Source of the DNA: Nitrobacter hamburgensis X14
GTDB taxonomy: Bacteria > Pseudomonadota > Alphaproteobacteria > Rhizobiales > Xanthobacteraceae
Assembly (NCBI RefSeq): GCF_000013885.1
Contig: NC_007964.1
Coordinates: forward strand, 3,396,001 to 3,460,000
Length of the DNA: 64,000 nucleotides
Direction of reading: 5' to 3'
Shown here: one piece after another, positions 35,235 through 43,361 of the stretch
Numbering within the stretch: the first letter of the stretch is position 1
How the letters are laid out: each line of letters begins with the position of its first letter
Notes under the pieces: generated by a model
Databases searched by the model: none
Seen by the model: only the letters and a program-made list of their open reading frames with translations
What the model was told of the DNA's origin: nothing
Position numbers and translations under genes: made by a program

Positions 35235-36746
35235 GTGCTCGCCAGCGAGGTTACATCCCTGCTCGATCGTCTTGGCGTCGCCCCCGACTGTCGGCGCGGC
35301 GCGCGTGCGGTGCGATCACCGCTGACCGGCGAGACCATCGCCCATGTCGAGGATGCAAGTCCGCAGCGCGCAGCCGAGGCCATTGCGCAGGCCGAAGCGG
35401 CATTCCGGCAATGGCGCCATGTTCCTGCACCGCAGCGCGGCGAACTGGTTCGCCTGCTCGGCCATGAATTGCGCGCCGCCAAGGATGCACTGGGGCGCCT
35501 CGTCACCATCGAAGCCGGCAAGATCGTCTCGGAAGGCCGTGGCGAGGTGCAGGAAATGATCGACATCTGCGATTTCGCGGTCGGCCTGTCGCGCCAGCTT
35601 TACGGCCTCACCATCGCCAGCGAACGGCCCAATCACCGGATGATGGAGCAATGGCATCCGCTCGGCCCGGTCGGCGTCATCACCTCATTCAATTTCCCCG
35701 TCGCGGTGTGGTCGTGGAATGCGGCGCTGGCGCTCGTCTGCGGCAGTCCGGTGATCTGGAAGCCGTCGGAGAAAGCCCCGCTGGCGGCGCTGGCGGTGCA
35801 GGCGCTGTTCGAGCGCGCCGCCGCCAAGGCGGGCAACATCCCGGACGGCCTGTCCACGGTGCTGATCGGCGGGCGCGATGTCGGCGAAGTGCTGGTCGAC
35901 GATCCACGCCTGCCGCTGGTGTCCGCGACCGGATCGACTGCGATGGGCCGCGAGGTCGGAACGCGGCTTGCGCGGCGGTTTGCGCGCGGCATTCTCGAAC
36001 TCGGCGGCAACAACGCCTCGATCGTCTGTCCGTCGGCAAACCTCGATCTGGCGCTACGGGCCATCGCTTTCGCGGCCATCGGAACCGCCGGCCAGCGCTG
36101 CACCACGTTGCGTCGGCTGTTCGTCCATGACAGCATCCACAATGAGTTCGTAGCGAGGTTGAAGCAGGTTTACGCCTCGGTTCGGATCGGCGATCCGCTT
36201 ACGAGCGACGAGGTGCTGGTCGGTCCGCTGATCGACCAAGCAGCATTCCGGAACATGCAGCGCGCGCTTGAGCAGGCACGGACGCACGGCGCGCGGGTCC
36301 ACGGCGGCGAGCGTGTCGATGAGAAGCGGTTTCCAAACGCGTATTATGTCCGGCCGGCGCTGGTGGAGATGCCGGCGCAGACCGGACCAGTGCTGCGCGA
36401 GACCTTCGCGCCGATTCTATATGTCATGACATACACCGACCTCGACGCAGCGATCGAGTTGCACAATGCGGTCGCTCACGGCCTGTCGTCCTCGATCTTC
36501 TCGACCGACATGCGCGAGACGGAGAAGTTCCTCTCAGCGGCGGGCTCCGACTGCGGCATCGCCAATGTCAATATCGGCCCTTCCGGCGCCGAGATCGGCG
36601 GCGCATTCGGCGGCGAAAAAGAAACCGGCGGTGGTCGCGAAGCCGGCTCCGACGCCTGGAAAGCGTATATGCGACGTCTTACCAGCACCGTGAACTACGG
36701 TGACGATCTCCCGCTAGCCCAGGGCGTTCGTTTCGACATCGGTTGA
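35235..36746 (+). CDS. Aldehyde dehydrogenase, ALDH7 (antiquitin) type
   Basis: 503 residues. ALDH7 enzymes oxidise 2-aminoadipate semialdehyde / piperideine-6-carboxylate in lysine breakdown. Catalytic cysteine C289 (GTAGQRCTTLRRLF) and glutamate E255 (ILELGGNNASIV) are in place, with the NAD-binding region GPVGVITSFNFPVAVWSWN and the ALDH7-type end NIGPSGAEIGGAFGGEKETG. GTG start; the upstream AGAAG is a weak ribosome-binding site. Next to an aminotransferase and a branched-chain-type dehydrogenase, it suggests an amino-acid degradation locus. Confidence 0.9.
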   Translation: MLASEVTSLLDRLGVAPDCRRGARAVRSPLTGETIAHVEDASPQRAAEAIAQAEAAFRQWRHVPAPQRGELVRLLGHELRAAKDALGRLVTIEAGKIVSEGRGEVQEMIDICDFAVGLSRQLYGLTIASERPNHRMMEQWHPLGPVGVITSFNFPVAVWSWNAALALVCGSPVIWKPSEKAPLAALAVQALFERAAAKAGNIPDGLSTVLIGGRDVGEVLVDDPRLPLVSATGSTAMGREVGTRLARRFARGILELGGNNASIVCPSANLDLALRAIAFAAIGTAGQRCTTLRRLFVHDSIHNEFVARLKQVYASVRIGDPLTSDEVLVGPLIDQAAFRNMQRALEQARTHGARVHGGERVDEKRFPNAYYVRPALVEMPAQTGPVLRETFAPILYVMTYTDLDAAIELHNAVAHGLSSSIFSTDMRETEKFLSAAGSDCGIANVNIGPSGAEIGGAFGGEKETGGGREAGSDAWKAYMRRLTSTVNYGDDLPLAQGVRFDIG

Positions 36747-36766
36747 GGCAGCGCTTTGCAGCCCAA

Positions 36767-37984
36767 TCAATGATGAGCTTCCACGCGGGCGAATTCGTCC
36801 AGCACTTCGGCAACACGGTCCACCGCCCAATCGATCTGGGATTCCTCAATAGTCAGCGGTGGCGCGAAGCGGACGGTATTACGGTGAGTATCCTTGGTCA
36901 GCACGCCAACCCGCAACAGCCGCGTCGCCACCGCAGCCGCACTGGCGCAATCGCGATTCAGTTCGACTCCAACGAACAGCCCGCGCCCGCGCACCTCGCG
37001 AATGATCGGATTCCTGATCGCGCGAAGCCGCGCGAGCAGATGCACACCGAGGCGTGCGGATCGCTCGATCAACTTCTCCTCGATCAACGTATCAAGCGCC
37101 GCCAGTCCGACCGCGGCGGCAATCGGATTGCCACCGAAGGTGCTGCCGTGGTCGCCGGGTGTGAACACCTGCATCACCTCGCGGCGCGCCAGAAACAACG
37201 ACACCGGCAGAAGTCCGCCGCCCAATGCCTTGCCCAGCGTCACCGCATCCGGCGTGACGCCGTCGTGCTGGCAAGCCAGCAGCCGTCCGGTGCGGCCGAG
37301 CCCGGACTGAATCTCGTCGCAGATCAGCAGGACGTTGTGCTCCCGGCAGATGCGCGCGACCTCGGCGAGGTAGCCCGGCGGCGGCACGTTGATGCCGCCT
37401 TCGCCCTGGATCGGCTCGACCAGGAAGGCCGCTGTATTCGGCGTGATCGCAGCCCGAAGCGCGGCCGCATCGCCGAACGGCACCGATTTGAAGCCAGCCG
37501 GGAATGGCCCAAAACCATCGCGATATTGCGGCACAGACGAGAAGCCGACAATGGCGATGGTGCGGCCGTGAAAATTGCCGTCGCACACGATGATTTCGGC
37601 GCTGTCGGCTGCCACCCCTTTGACCGTGTAGGCCCATTTGCGCGCGGCCTTCAGCGCCGTCTCCACCGCCTCCGCGCCGCTGTTCATCGGCAGCGCAAGA
37701 TCCATTCCGGTCAGGGTGCAGGCACGGCCGAGAAAGGCGCCGAGACGATCGTTGAAATAGGCACGGGAGATCGTGTCCAGTTGTTGTGCCTGATCGGTGA
37801 GCGCCTGCACCAGCCGCGGATGACAATGCCCGAAGCTTGCCGCCGAATAGGCGCCCATCATATCGATGTAGCGCCGCCCGCTTTCATCCCACAGGTAGAC
37901 GCCCTTGCCACGCACGATGGTGACCGGCATCGGTGCATAGTTGGAGGCACCGAAGCGCATTTCCAGCTGAACCGAGCCGTCCAT
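36767..37984 (-). CDS. Ornithine--oxo-acid transaminase-like class III aminotransferase
   Basis: 405 residues. A PLP enzyme with PMNSGAEAVETALKAARKWA, the cofactor aspartate in LLICDEIQSGLGRTG and the Schiff-base lysine in DAVTLGKALGGGLLPVSLFL. The overall pattern (RYIDMMGAYSAASFGHCHPR, DGNFHGRTIAIVGFSS) fits ornithine aminotransferase, which yields glutamate semialdehyde; acetylornithine or lysine-epsilon aminotransferase cannot be excluded. The start at 37984 (MDGSVQLEMRFGASN) has a very strong GGAGGGAG. A much longer open frame upstream has no homology. Convergent with the ALDH7 gene (20-base gap). Confidence 0.85.
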   Translation of the reverse strand: MDGSVQLEMRFGASNYAPMPVTIVRGKGVYLWDESGRRYIDMMGAYSAASFGHCHPRLVQALTDQAQQLDTISRAYFNDRLGAFLGRACTLTGMDLALPMNSGAEAVETALKAARKWAYTVKGVAADSAEIIVCDGNFHGRTIAIVGFSSVPQYRDGFGPFPAGFKSVPFGDAAALRAAITPNTAAFLVEPIQGEGGINVPPPGYLAEVARICREHNVLLICDEIQSGLGRTGRLLACQHDGVTPDAVTLGKALGGGLLPVSLFLARREVMQVFTPGDHGSTFGGNPIAAAVGLAALDTLIEEKLIERSARLGVHLLARLRAIRNPIIREVRGRGLFVGVELNRDCASAAAVATRLLRVGVLTKDTHRNTVRFAPPLTIEESQIDWAVDRVAEVLDEFARVEAHH

Positions 37985-38267
37985 GTCACTCCCTCCCTCC
38001 CTCAACTCGACCTTGTTCCGAGGCCGTAGCGCCTCGCGCGCGCTCCTACCGAGGGCGAGCTGGACTGCAATCGTGCCTGTCTTCAATGTGGGGCTGCAAA
38101 GCGGGAAAGCTAGAGCCGTTTCACATCCGATGCGACAAAACGGCTGCTGGCGTTCGCTATCAACCGGCGGACAGCGGCGTCTTTTGACGCTATACTCAGT
38201 TGGCCGCCCATCGTGCGGCGCAAGGCCCTCACGGTGGTCGCTGGCATCTGGCACCGGAGGTTGCATC

Positions 38268-38738
38268 ATGTCTATCGCTCCCACACTCCAGAAATATCTG
38301 ACCGCCGAAAACATCCAATACGAAGAGATCCCGCACGAACCCACCATGTCGTCCGCGCGCACTGCGCAGACATGCCACATCCCGGGAGATCGCCTGGCCA
38401 AGGCCATCGTTTTGCGTCGAGACGACGCCTACATGCTGGCCGTCATGCCCGCCTCGCATCGCCTTCATATGCCGGAGTTGAGGACCAGACTCGGCAGCGA
38501 TGTGGATATGGCCGACGAGACCGAGATCGGCCAGTTGTTTAGCGACTGCGCGCATGGCGCGGTGCCGGCCGTCGGCAAATGCTACGGACTGGATCTCATC
38601 GTCGACGACAGCATCAACGCGCAGCCGGACATCTACATGGAAGCTGGCGATCACCAGACGCTGCTGCATCTCAGTCAGGCGCAATTCGCCCGCCTGACGG
38701 CCAACGAGATGCACGGGCGCTTCAGTACGCACGCCTGA
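38268..38738 (+). CDS. YbaK/EbsC-type aminoacyl-tRNA deacylase
   Basis: 156 residues. This family clears mischarged tRNA, for example Cys-tRNA(Pro). Typical sequence: QYEEIPHEPTMSSARTAQTC, IPGDRLAKAIVLRRDDAYML, AVGKCYGLDLIVDDSI. The conserved lysine of the family is present (LAKAIVL). Start ATG at 38268 preceded by CCGGAGG. The exact tRNA substrate cannot be told from sequence. Confidence 0.85.
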   Translation: MSIAPTLQKYLTAENIQYEEIPHEPTMSSARTAQTCHIPGDRLAKAIVLRRDDAYMLAVMPASHRLHMPELRTRLGSDVDMADETEIGQLFSDCAHGAVPAVGKCYGLDLIVDDSINAQPDIYMEAGDHQTLLHLSQAQFARLTANEMHGRFSTHA

Positions 38739-39032
38739 ATGCAGGCCGCATCGGTGACGAGACGTCTGTTCGGGAAGCCCAGCCGCATCGCGGAGCAGCC
38801 TGGATGTGCGCCGGCATCCCTGTATGCAGCGTTATAGGCAATGGCGCGCTATCCAGAATAAAACTGCGAACTCGTATATGATTGAATTGCTGCGTAATTC
38901 TTGTCGTCGGCAGAATCATGAAGCCAGCAATGTCGGCAATGAAGCCCCCAAAGGTTAAGACCTCGATGAGCGGAGCGACACCGACTGCATCGAAGCGATG
39001 GTCCGGCAGGACAATGAATCTGATCCCGCTTT

Positions 39033-39136
39033 TAGAGCGTTTTCGAGCGAAGTGGATACCGGTTCGCGTAAAGAAAACGCGTCAAATCAAAATCATAGAG
39101 CTCGCTTCTGATTCCATCAGAAGCGAAAAGGCTCTA
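39033..39136 (+). repeat. Dispersed palindromic repeat, short form (copy 4 of 5)
   Basis: A 104-base copy whose last bases (CTCTAG) are the insertion target of the IS5-family element. The 290 bases before it (38739-39032) hold no supported gene. Confidence 0.85.
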
Positions 39137-39137
39137 G

Positions 39138-40439
39138 CAGGCTGTTGAAGAAGTCTCTGGCGCAGCGGTTCTGGGCATGATTCTCTTGATGCGGATGCGT
39201 CGAGGGGGGAGCGATGCGGGGAAGCGACGAACGGTCAGGCTCGCTGTTCAGCTATGTGGACTTGGAGGCTCGGATTCGCTCCGACCATCCGCTGCGAACG
39301 ATCCGACAGATCGCGAACGCGGCGTTGAATGATCTGTCGAGGGACTTTGACAAGCTCTACACGGCGTTCGGCCGTCCCTCGATCGCACCGGAGAAGCTGC
39401 TTCGGGCAATGCTGCTGCAGGCATTCTACGGGATCCGCTCGGAACGGCAGTTGATGGAGCGGCTGGAGTTCGACCTGCTGTTGCGCTGGTTCGTGGGCTT
39501 GGGCGTGGACGACCCGGTGTGGGACCACTCGACCTTCTCGAAGAACCGCGACCGATTGCTTGAAGGTGAGATCGCCGCGAAGTTCTTGAACGCGCTGATG
39601 GGGCAGCACCAGGTCAAGCGGCTGTTATCAAGCGAGCATTTTTCGGTCGACGGCACGCTGATCGAGGCGTGGGCATCGATCAAGAGCTTCCGGCGCAAGG
39701 ACGGCGGTGACCAGGACAGTGATGGACCGGGACGCAACGCCGAGCGCAGTTTCCACAACGAGAAGCGCTGCAACGAGACGCATCAGAGCACGACCGATCC
39801 CGAGGCACGGCTCTATAAGAAGGGCGGCGGCCAGCCGGCGAAGCTTTGCTACATCGGCCATGCCCTGATGGAGAACCGCAACGGACTGGCGGTGCTGGGT
39901 GGCGTGAGCCGGGCGACCGGAACGGCGGAGCGGGATCAGGCGTTGGCGCTGATCGACTGCCACCGCGGCCAAAGCGAGCGGCGGATCACGCTGGGCGCCG
40001 ACAAGGCCTATGACGTCACCGCATTCGTCGAGGACTTAAGACGGCGTTCGGTCACGCCGCACATCGCCATCGACGGGCATTTGAGCAAGACCGGAAAGCC
40101 GCGCAAGACCGCGATCGACCAGAGGACTCTCCGTCATGCCGGATATGCCGTCAGCCAACGCTGTCGCAAGCGCATCGAGGAGGTGTTCGGCTGGATCAAG
40201 GCCTCCGCCGGACTTGCCAAGATCAAGCTGCGAGGCCGCGACCGCGTCAACGCCACCTTCACCCTGGCGCTGGCGGCCTACAACCTGATCCGCTTGCCCA
40301 AACTCCTGGCAGCCGCCGCGTGAAACACAAGTCGTGCACCGTCAAGATGCTCGATCAGGACCCTGATGGTGGCGCCGCCCGCAGATCACGCTGACTCCAT
40401 TCCATATCCGTCTCCGTGGGAAACTTCTTCAACAGCCTG
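39138..40439 (+). mobile_element. IS5-family insertion sequence, complete (1302 bases)
   Basis: Terminal inverted repeats CAGGCTGTTGAAGAAGT (left) and its complement at the right end, one transposase gene, and a 4-base direct repeat CTAG on both sides (39134-39137 and 40440-40443), the YTAR-type duplication expected for this group. Everything looks intact, so it could be active. It landed at the edge of a dispersed repeat and directly against the stop codon of the stress gene. Confidence 0.9.
39214..40323 (+). CDS. IS5-family transposase
   Basis: 369 residues: N-terminal DUF772 domain (SYVDLEARIRSDHPLRTIRQ, ERQLMERLEFDLLLRWFVGL) and a DDE_Tnp_1 domain with catalytic residues in HFSVDGTLIEAWAS, ITLGADKAYDV and RCRKRIEEVFGWIK. 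Full-length with no interruption. The ATG follows GAGGGGGGAGCG, a strong ribosome-binding site. The gene fills most of the 1302-base element. Confidence 0.93.
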   Translation: MRGSDERSGSLFSYVDLEARIRSDHPLRTIRQIANAALNDLSRDFDKLYTAFGRPSIAPEKLLRAMLLQAFYGIRSERQLMERLEFDLLLRWFVGLGVDDPVWDHSTFSKNRDRLLEGEIAAKFLNALMGQHQVKRLLSSEHFSVDGTLIEAWASIKSFRRKDGGDQDSDGPGRNAERSFHNEKRCNETHQSTTDPEARLYKKGGGQPAKLCYIGHALMENRNGLAVLGGVSRATGTAERDQALALIDCHRGQSERRITLGADKAYDVTAFVEDLRRRSVTPHIAIDGHLSKTGKPRKTAIDQRTLRHAGYAVSQRCRKRIEEVFGWIKASAGLAKIKLRGRDRVNATFTLALAAYNLIRLPKLLAAAA

Positions 40440-41237
40440 CTAGTGCGACATGAAAACAGGAACCGTCATCGCCGCCAGCATTCCGCGCGTCGCTCCACCA
40501 AATACGAATTCACGGAGGCGAGAATGTCCATAGCCGCCCATCACAACCAGGCTCGTCGATCCGTCAGCAATGTGCGACAGAATGGCATTCGCCACATCGA
40601 TATCGGCAGCAGGTATCGTTTCCACCTCCGCCTTGATATCGTGTCGAGCGAGATGCCGGCCGATTTCGGTTCCGCGAAGTACCTGCTCATCCGCGGTCTT
40701 TTCATTTTCAACAATAAACAGTTCGACAGCGTTGGCTTTTTTTAGCAGCGGCAACGCATCATTGATGGCTCGCGCTGCGGTGCGGCTTCCGTCCCAACAG
40801 CACACGACTCGGTCGAGCTTCAACCCACCCTGGTGGATGCAAGGAACGACAATGAGCGGCCGACCGGAATCAAACAACGTCGCTTCGATTAGAATGCTGT
40901 TATTGACGCCCTTATAATCGTCGGATTGCATGATGATGCTTAGATCGAAACACCGTGCCATCTCCGAAAACGTCCTAGGTGTTCCAGAGATGAGCCGCGG
41001 TTCAGCCGAAAGATCGCCGCGCTTCATGGCCAACTCAAAACGGCCGATTGCATCGCGCGCCTCTGCCTCGCTCTCGGCAAACAGATCGCCGAGCGCTTCT
41101 GCGGGAATGTTCGTCTCAAAGTTAAATATGACCCCGGTCAGATGCGCGGCGAAAGTTTCGGCTATCGAAGCAGCGAAATCGCGAACGGTATCCCGAGAGG
41201 TGTCACGTTCAAGATGAAAAATAATGTCTTTGATCAT
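40440..41237 (-). CDS. Universal stress protein (UspA family)
   Basis: 265 residues: MIKDIIFHLERDTSRDTVRD starts the first, degenerate Usp half. The second half carries VVCCWDGSRTAARAINDALP and the nucleotide-binding G-x2-G-x9-G signature in GGYGHSRLREFVFGGATRGM. Start ATG at 41237 after GGGAGCG. The TAG stop is formed by the CTAG target site of the neighbouring IS5 element. The original and the duplicated target give the same stop, so the protein is complete, but its transcription terminator is now separated by the insertion. Confidence 0.88.
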   Translation of the reverse strand: MIKDIIFHLERDTSRDTVRDFAASIAETFAAHLTGVIFNFETNIPAEALGDLFAESEAEARDAIGRFELAMKRGDLSAEPRLISGTPRTFSEMARCFDLSIIMQSDDYKGVNNSILIEATLFDSGRPLIVVPCIHQGGLKLDRVVCCWDGSRTAARAINDALPLLKKANAVELFIVENEKTADEQVLRGTEIGRHLARHDIKAEVETIPAADIDVANAILSHIADGSTSLVVMGGYGHSRLREFVFGGATRGMLAAMTVPVFMSH

Positions 41238-41577
41238 ACAAATTCGCTCCCAATCCGAACACCGCTGTATGAGATATGATGTCGACACATCAAAGCAAGG
41301 CGCAGCTTCAAGCTTGACCGCGGAGAGGTTCGCCTCAACTTCTCGCTCGACCGGCGCATGCGTGCGCCGCCCAAAGAACGGGAGCGGCAGGCATGACGGA
41401 TGCAGTATTGGCCAAGCTGGCAGCTCTGAAAACGACGCGAACCCCAAAGCTGAAAGAGAAACTCTTTGCCATCGCGCACCAACCCTGCCTTGAATAAACC
41501 TGCTTCAGGATTAGCTTAGTTGTAGCGGCGAATCACAACGCGCCGCCAAAACTACAAAAAATGAAGGGAGAGAAGTT

Positions 41578-41826
41578 ATGGCTGATAGGCCGTTTCGTAA
41601 TCCTTTGCTGGCGAAGCTGGACGAGACCAGCCACTACACGATCCGTAGCGCATGGGAAGGGCTTGAGTACCTTCTTCGCTATTGGCGCGGTGTCGAAAAC
41701 ACTTCCTACAGACTTGCAGTTCATTTATGCCGCGATGCGGTGGATGGATGGACGCCGCCGGAGCGGGCCCGCGAAGCGTTGAGACGCGCATTGGACGCTG
41801 CCGGCCTTTCGATCCCCAACCCGTGA
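41578..41826 (+). CDS. DUF982 domain-containing protein
   Basis: 82 residues; the sequence IRSAWEGLEYLLRYWRGVEN and RDAVDGWTPPERAREALRRA is the DUF982 pattern, small proteins of unknown function widespread in rhizobia. The start follows GAAGGGAGAGAAG. Divergent from uspA, 340 bases away. Confidence 0.8.
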   Translation: MADRPFRNPLLAKLDETSHYTIRSAWEGLEYLLRYWRGVENTSYRLAVHLCRDAVDGWTPPERAREALRRALDAAGLSIPNP

Positions 41827-41906
41827 CAAAGCCAAAGCTTCGCGCTTCAATCGCGCATTGAGCTTCGGCACCAGAAGCTGCTCGCGCGTGATCGGGGGCG
41901 ACATGC

Positions 41907-43052
41907 TCATCCGGAGGCTCGGGTTGTTTCGTTCACACCAGACATAAAGGCATGGATCGCCTTTTCGATCTCGGGCGAGACCTCGGCATTGTACGGTCCC
42001 TTGAACTGAATGAGCTTGTAAGGTGGTCTTTTGCTGGAGGGTAATTGAAGAAACTCGCCCGACGCAAGCAAGAAGCCTGACTTGCTGATCTCGAACGTCG
42101 CGACCCGCCGGCCGTCTCTGCGCACCGAAAAAATCCGGCTGAATCCTCGTATGACATTTCCAGCATAGCTCGCGACGCAATGATGCATATCCGCGCTCTC
42201 GGCGTGAAGCGTCGCGCCGGACTGGAGCGCGACAATTTCGTATCCTTCGATGGTCACGCTGCCCGGCAGGTCTCCGTAATCGATCACATCGTCCCACCCC
42301 ATCTTGTGGGTTAGAAGGTACGCCTTCTCGTTGCTTGCCCGCGCGAGTTCCTCATGCCATTCGAGCGCGGCCCGGAAAGCACGCTGATATCTCCACCGCC
42401 GATTGAAACTATCGATATGAAATGCCGCGTAATCCGCAACAGTGGACGCCTGATCCAGGGTGCCATCCGCCATGCTTCTCGTATGATCGCCCATTGCGCA
42501 TACGGCCCAATCAAAAAGGGCCTTGGCGCTCTGCTCACGACGACACATGGCGTCGGACCATTCACCGAGCGCGCGTAGCCAGGTGTGCTGCTTGCGGATA
42601 GAGGTCGGGATCGCCTGCGCCAGCGGCGACGGCGGAATGTCACACAAATTCGTAATGATCTGATATTCGGTTTGGCCGGCGCGGAACGCTTGCCCTTTGA
42701 GCGCCCGTAACGGGCGGACGAGTCCATAGTATCTCAGGAGATCGCGCAATTTCGGGCGGTCATGGATGATCGTCTGCCAATCCCGCAGGACAAATTCTCG
42801 TTCCGCTGGCCGGCAGCACTCCATGCCCTGCGCCGCCGCAACGACAAGGACCGGAGCTTGCCTCAGATAGTCGATCGCGAATGGTTCGACCACGACCATC
42901 GTCACGGCCGCGATAGCCAATGGTTTTACCGAGAACATGTCCTCGGCCTGACGCGCGCTGATCTGGACCCACGGTTCGTTTCCCAGGACGCCATTCGCTG
43001 CCAGTTCGGGAGCGAGCCATTGCAGCAGGCTTTTCTGTCCATCATCCTTCAT
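41907..43052 (-). CDS. PcfJ-like domain protein, 381 residues
   Basis: The C-terminal half resembles PcfJ-like proteins (PF14284): LHAESADMHHCVASYAGNVI, RIFSVRRDGRRVATFEISKS, and a final IQFKGPYNAEVSPEI. PcfJ was named from conjugative plasmid pCF10; chromosomal relatives have no known role. The N-terminal half is helical without a recognised domain. The HHC-Y motif suggests a metal or catalytic site. Start ATG at 43052, no strong ribosome-binding site. It may belong to accessory DNA, with the IS5 element on one side and a gene relic on the other. Confidence 0.6.
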   Translation of the reverse strand: MKDDGQKSLLQWLAPELAANGVLGNEPWVQISARQAEDMFSVKPLAIAAVTMVVVEPFAIDYLRQAPVLVVAAAQGMECCRPAEREFVLRDWQTIIHDRPKLRDLLRYYGLVRPLRALKGQAFRAGQTEYQIITNLCDIPPSPLAQAIPTSIRKQHTWLRALGEWSDAMCRREQSAKALFDWAVCAMGDHTRSMADGTLDQASTVADYAAFHIDSFNRRWRYQRAFRAALEWHEELARASNEKAYLLTHKMGWDDVIDYGDLPGSVTIEGYEIVALQSGATLHAESADMHHCVASYAGNVIRGFSRIFSVRRDGRRVATFEISKSGFLLASGEFLQLPSSKRPPYKLIQFKGPYNAEVSPEIEKAIHAFMSGVNETTRASG

Positions 43053-43064
43053 GCGAGGACCTGA

Positions 43065-43358
43065 TTATTGCAATGGAACATCCTCACCTTCGACGCTCCC
43101 GGTTTCGTGGCGATGGCGGCTTCGCGGCGAAGCATACCCTGCCCGCGCTGCATTGAACCAGTCGAGATTGGTGAACATTTTAATGGCATCGGCCATGATC
43201 GTCTCGACCCGATCCGCGATGTCGAACATCTTTATCGATCCGGCCTCGGTGGCGAGGCGCTTCGCGACGTCCTTGACGATACGGTTACGCGGATCGGCCA
43301 AAGTGAGGACTGGACGACCGAAGCCGCTCACCGACTTTCTGGCCCGCGTCACCGCCAA
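43065..43358 (-). pseudogene. Citrate / 2-methylcitrate synthase fragment
   Basis: The stretch SVSGFGRPVLTLADPRNRIV then KMFDIADRVETIMADAIKMF and NLDWFNAA matches the C-terminal part of citrate/2-methylcitrate synthases, where GFGHPVY..DPRN and FPNLDWFSAV are conserved. The key histidine of GFGHPV is replaced by R. Homology stops after NLDWFNAA; neither the N-terminal two thirds nor the last ~60 residues are present. An isolated relic, directly 3' of the Fe-S protein gene. Confidence 0.55.
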
Positions 43359-43361
43359 TAA

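Noticed and set aside
36767..38407. 546-residue version of the aminotransferase
   Set aside because: The extra N-terminal 141 codons have no homology, and a much stronger ribosome-binding site precedes the ATG at 37984.
38882..39148. 88-codon frame upstream of the IS5 element
   Set aside because: Runs through the dispersed repeat, which is non-coding in its other copies.
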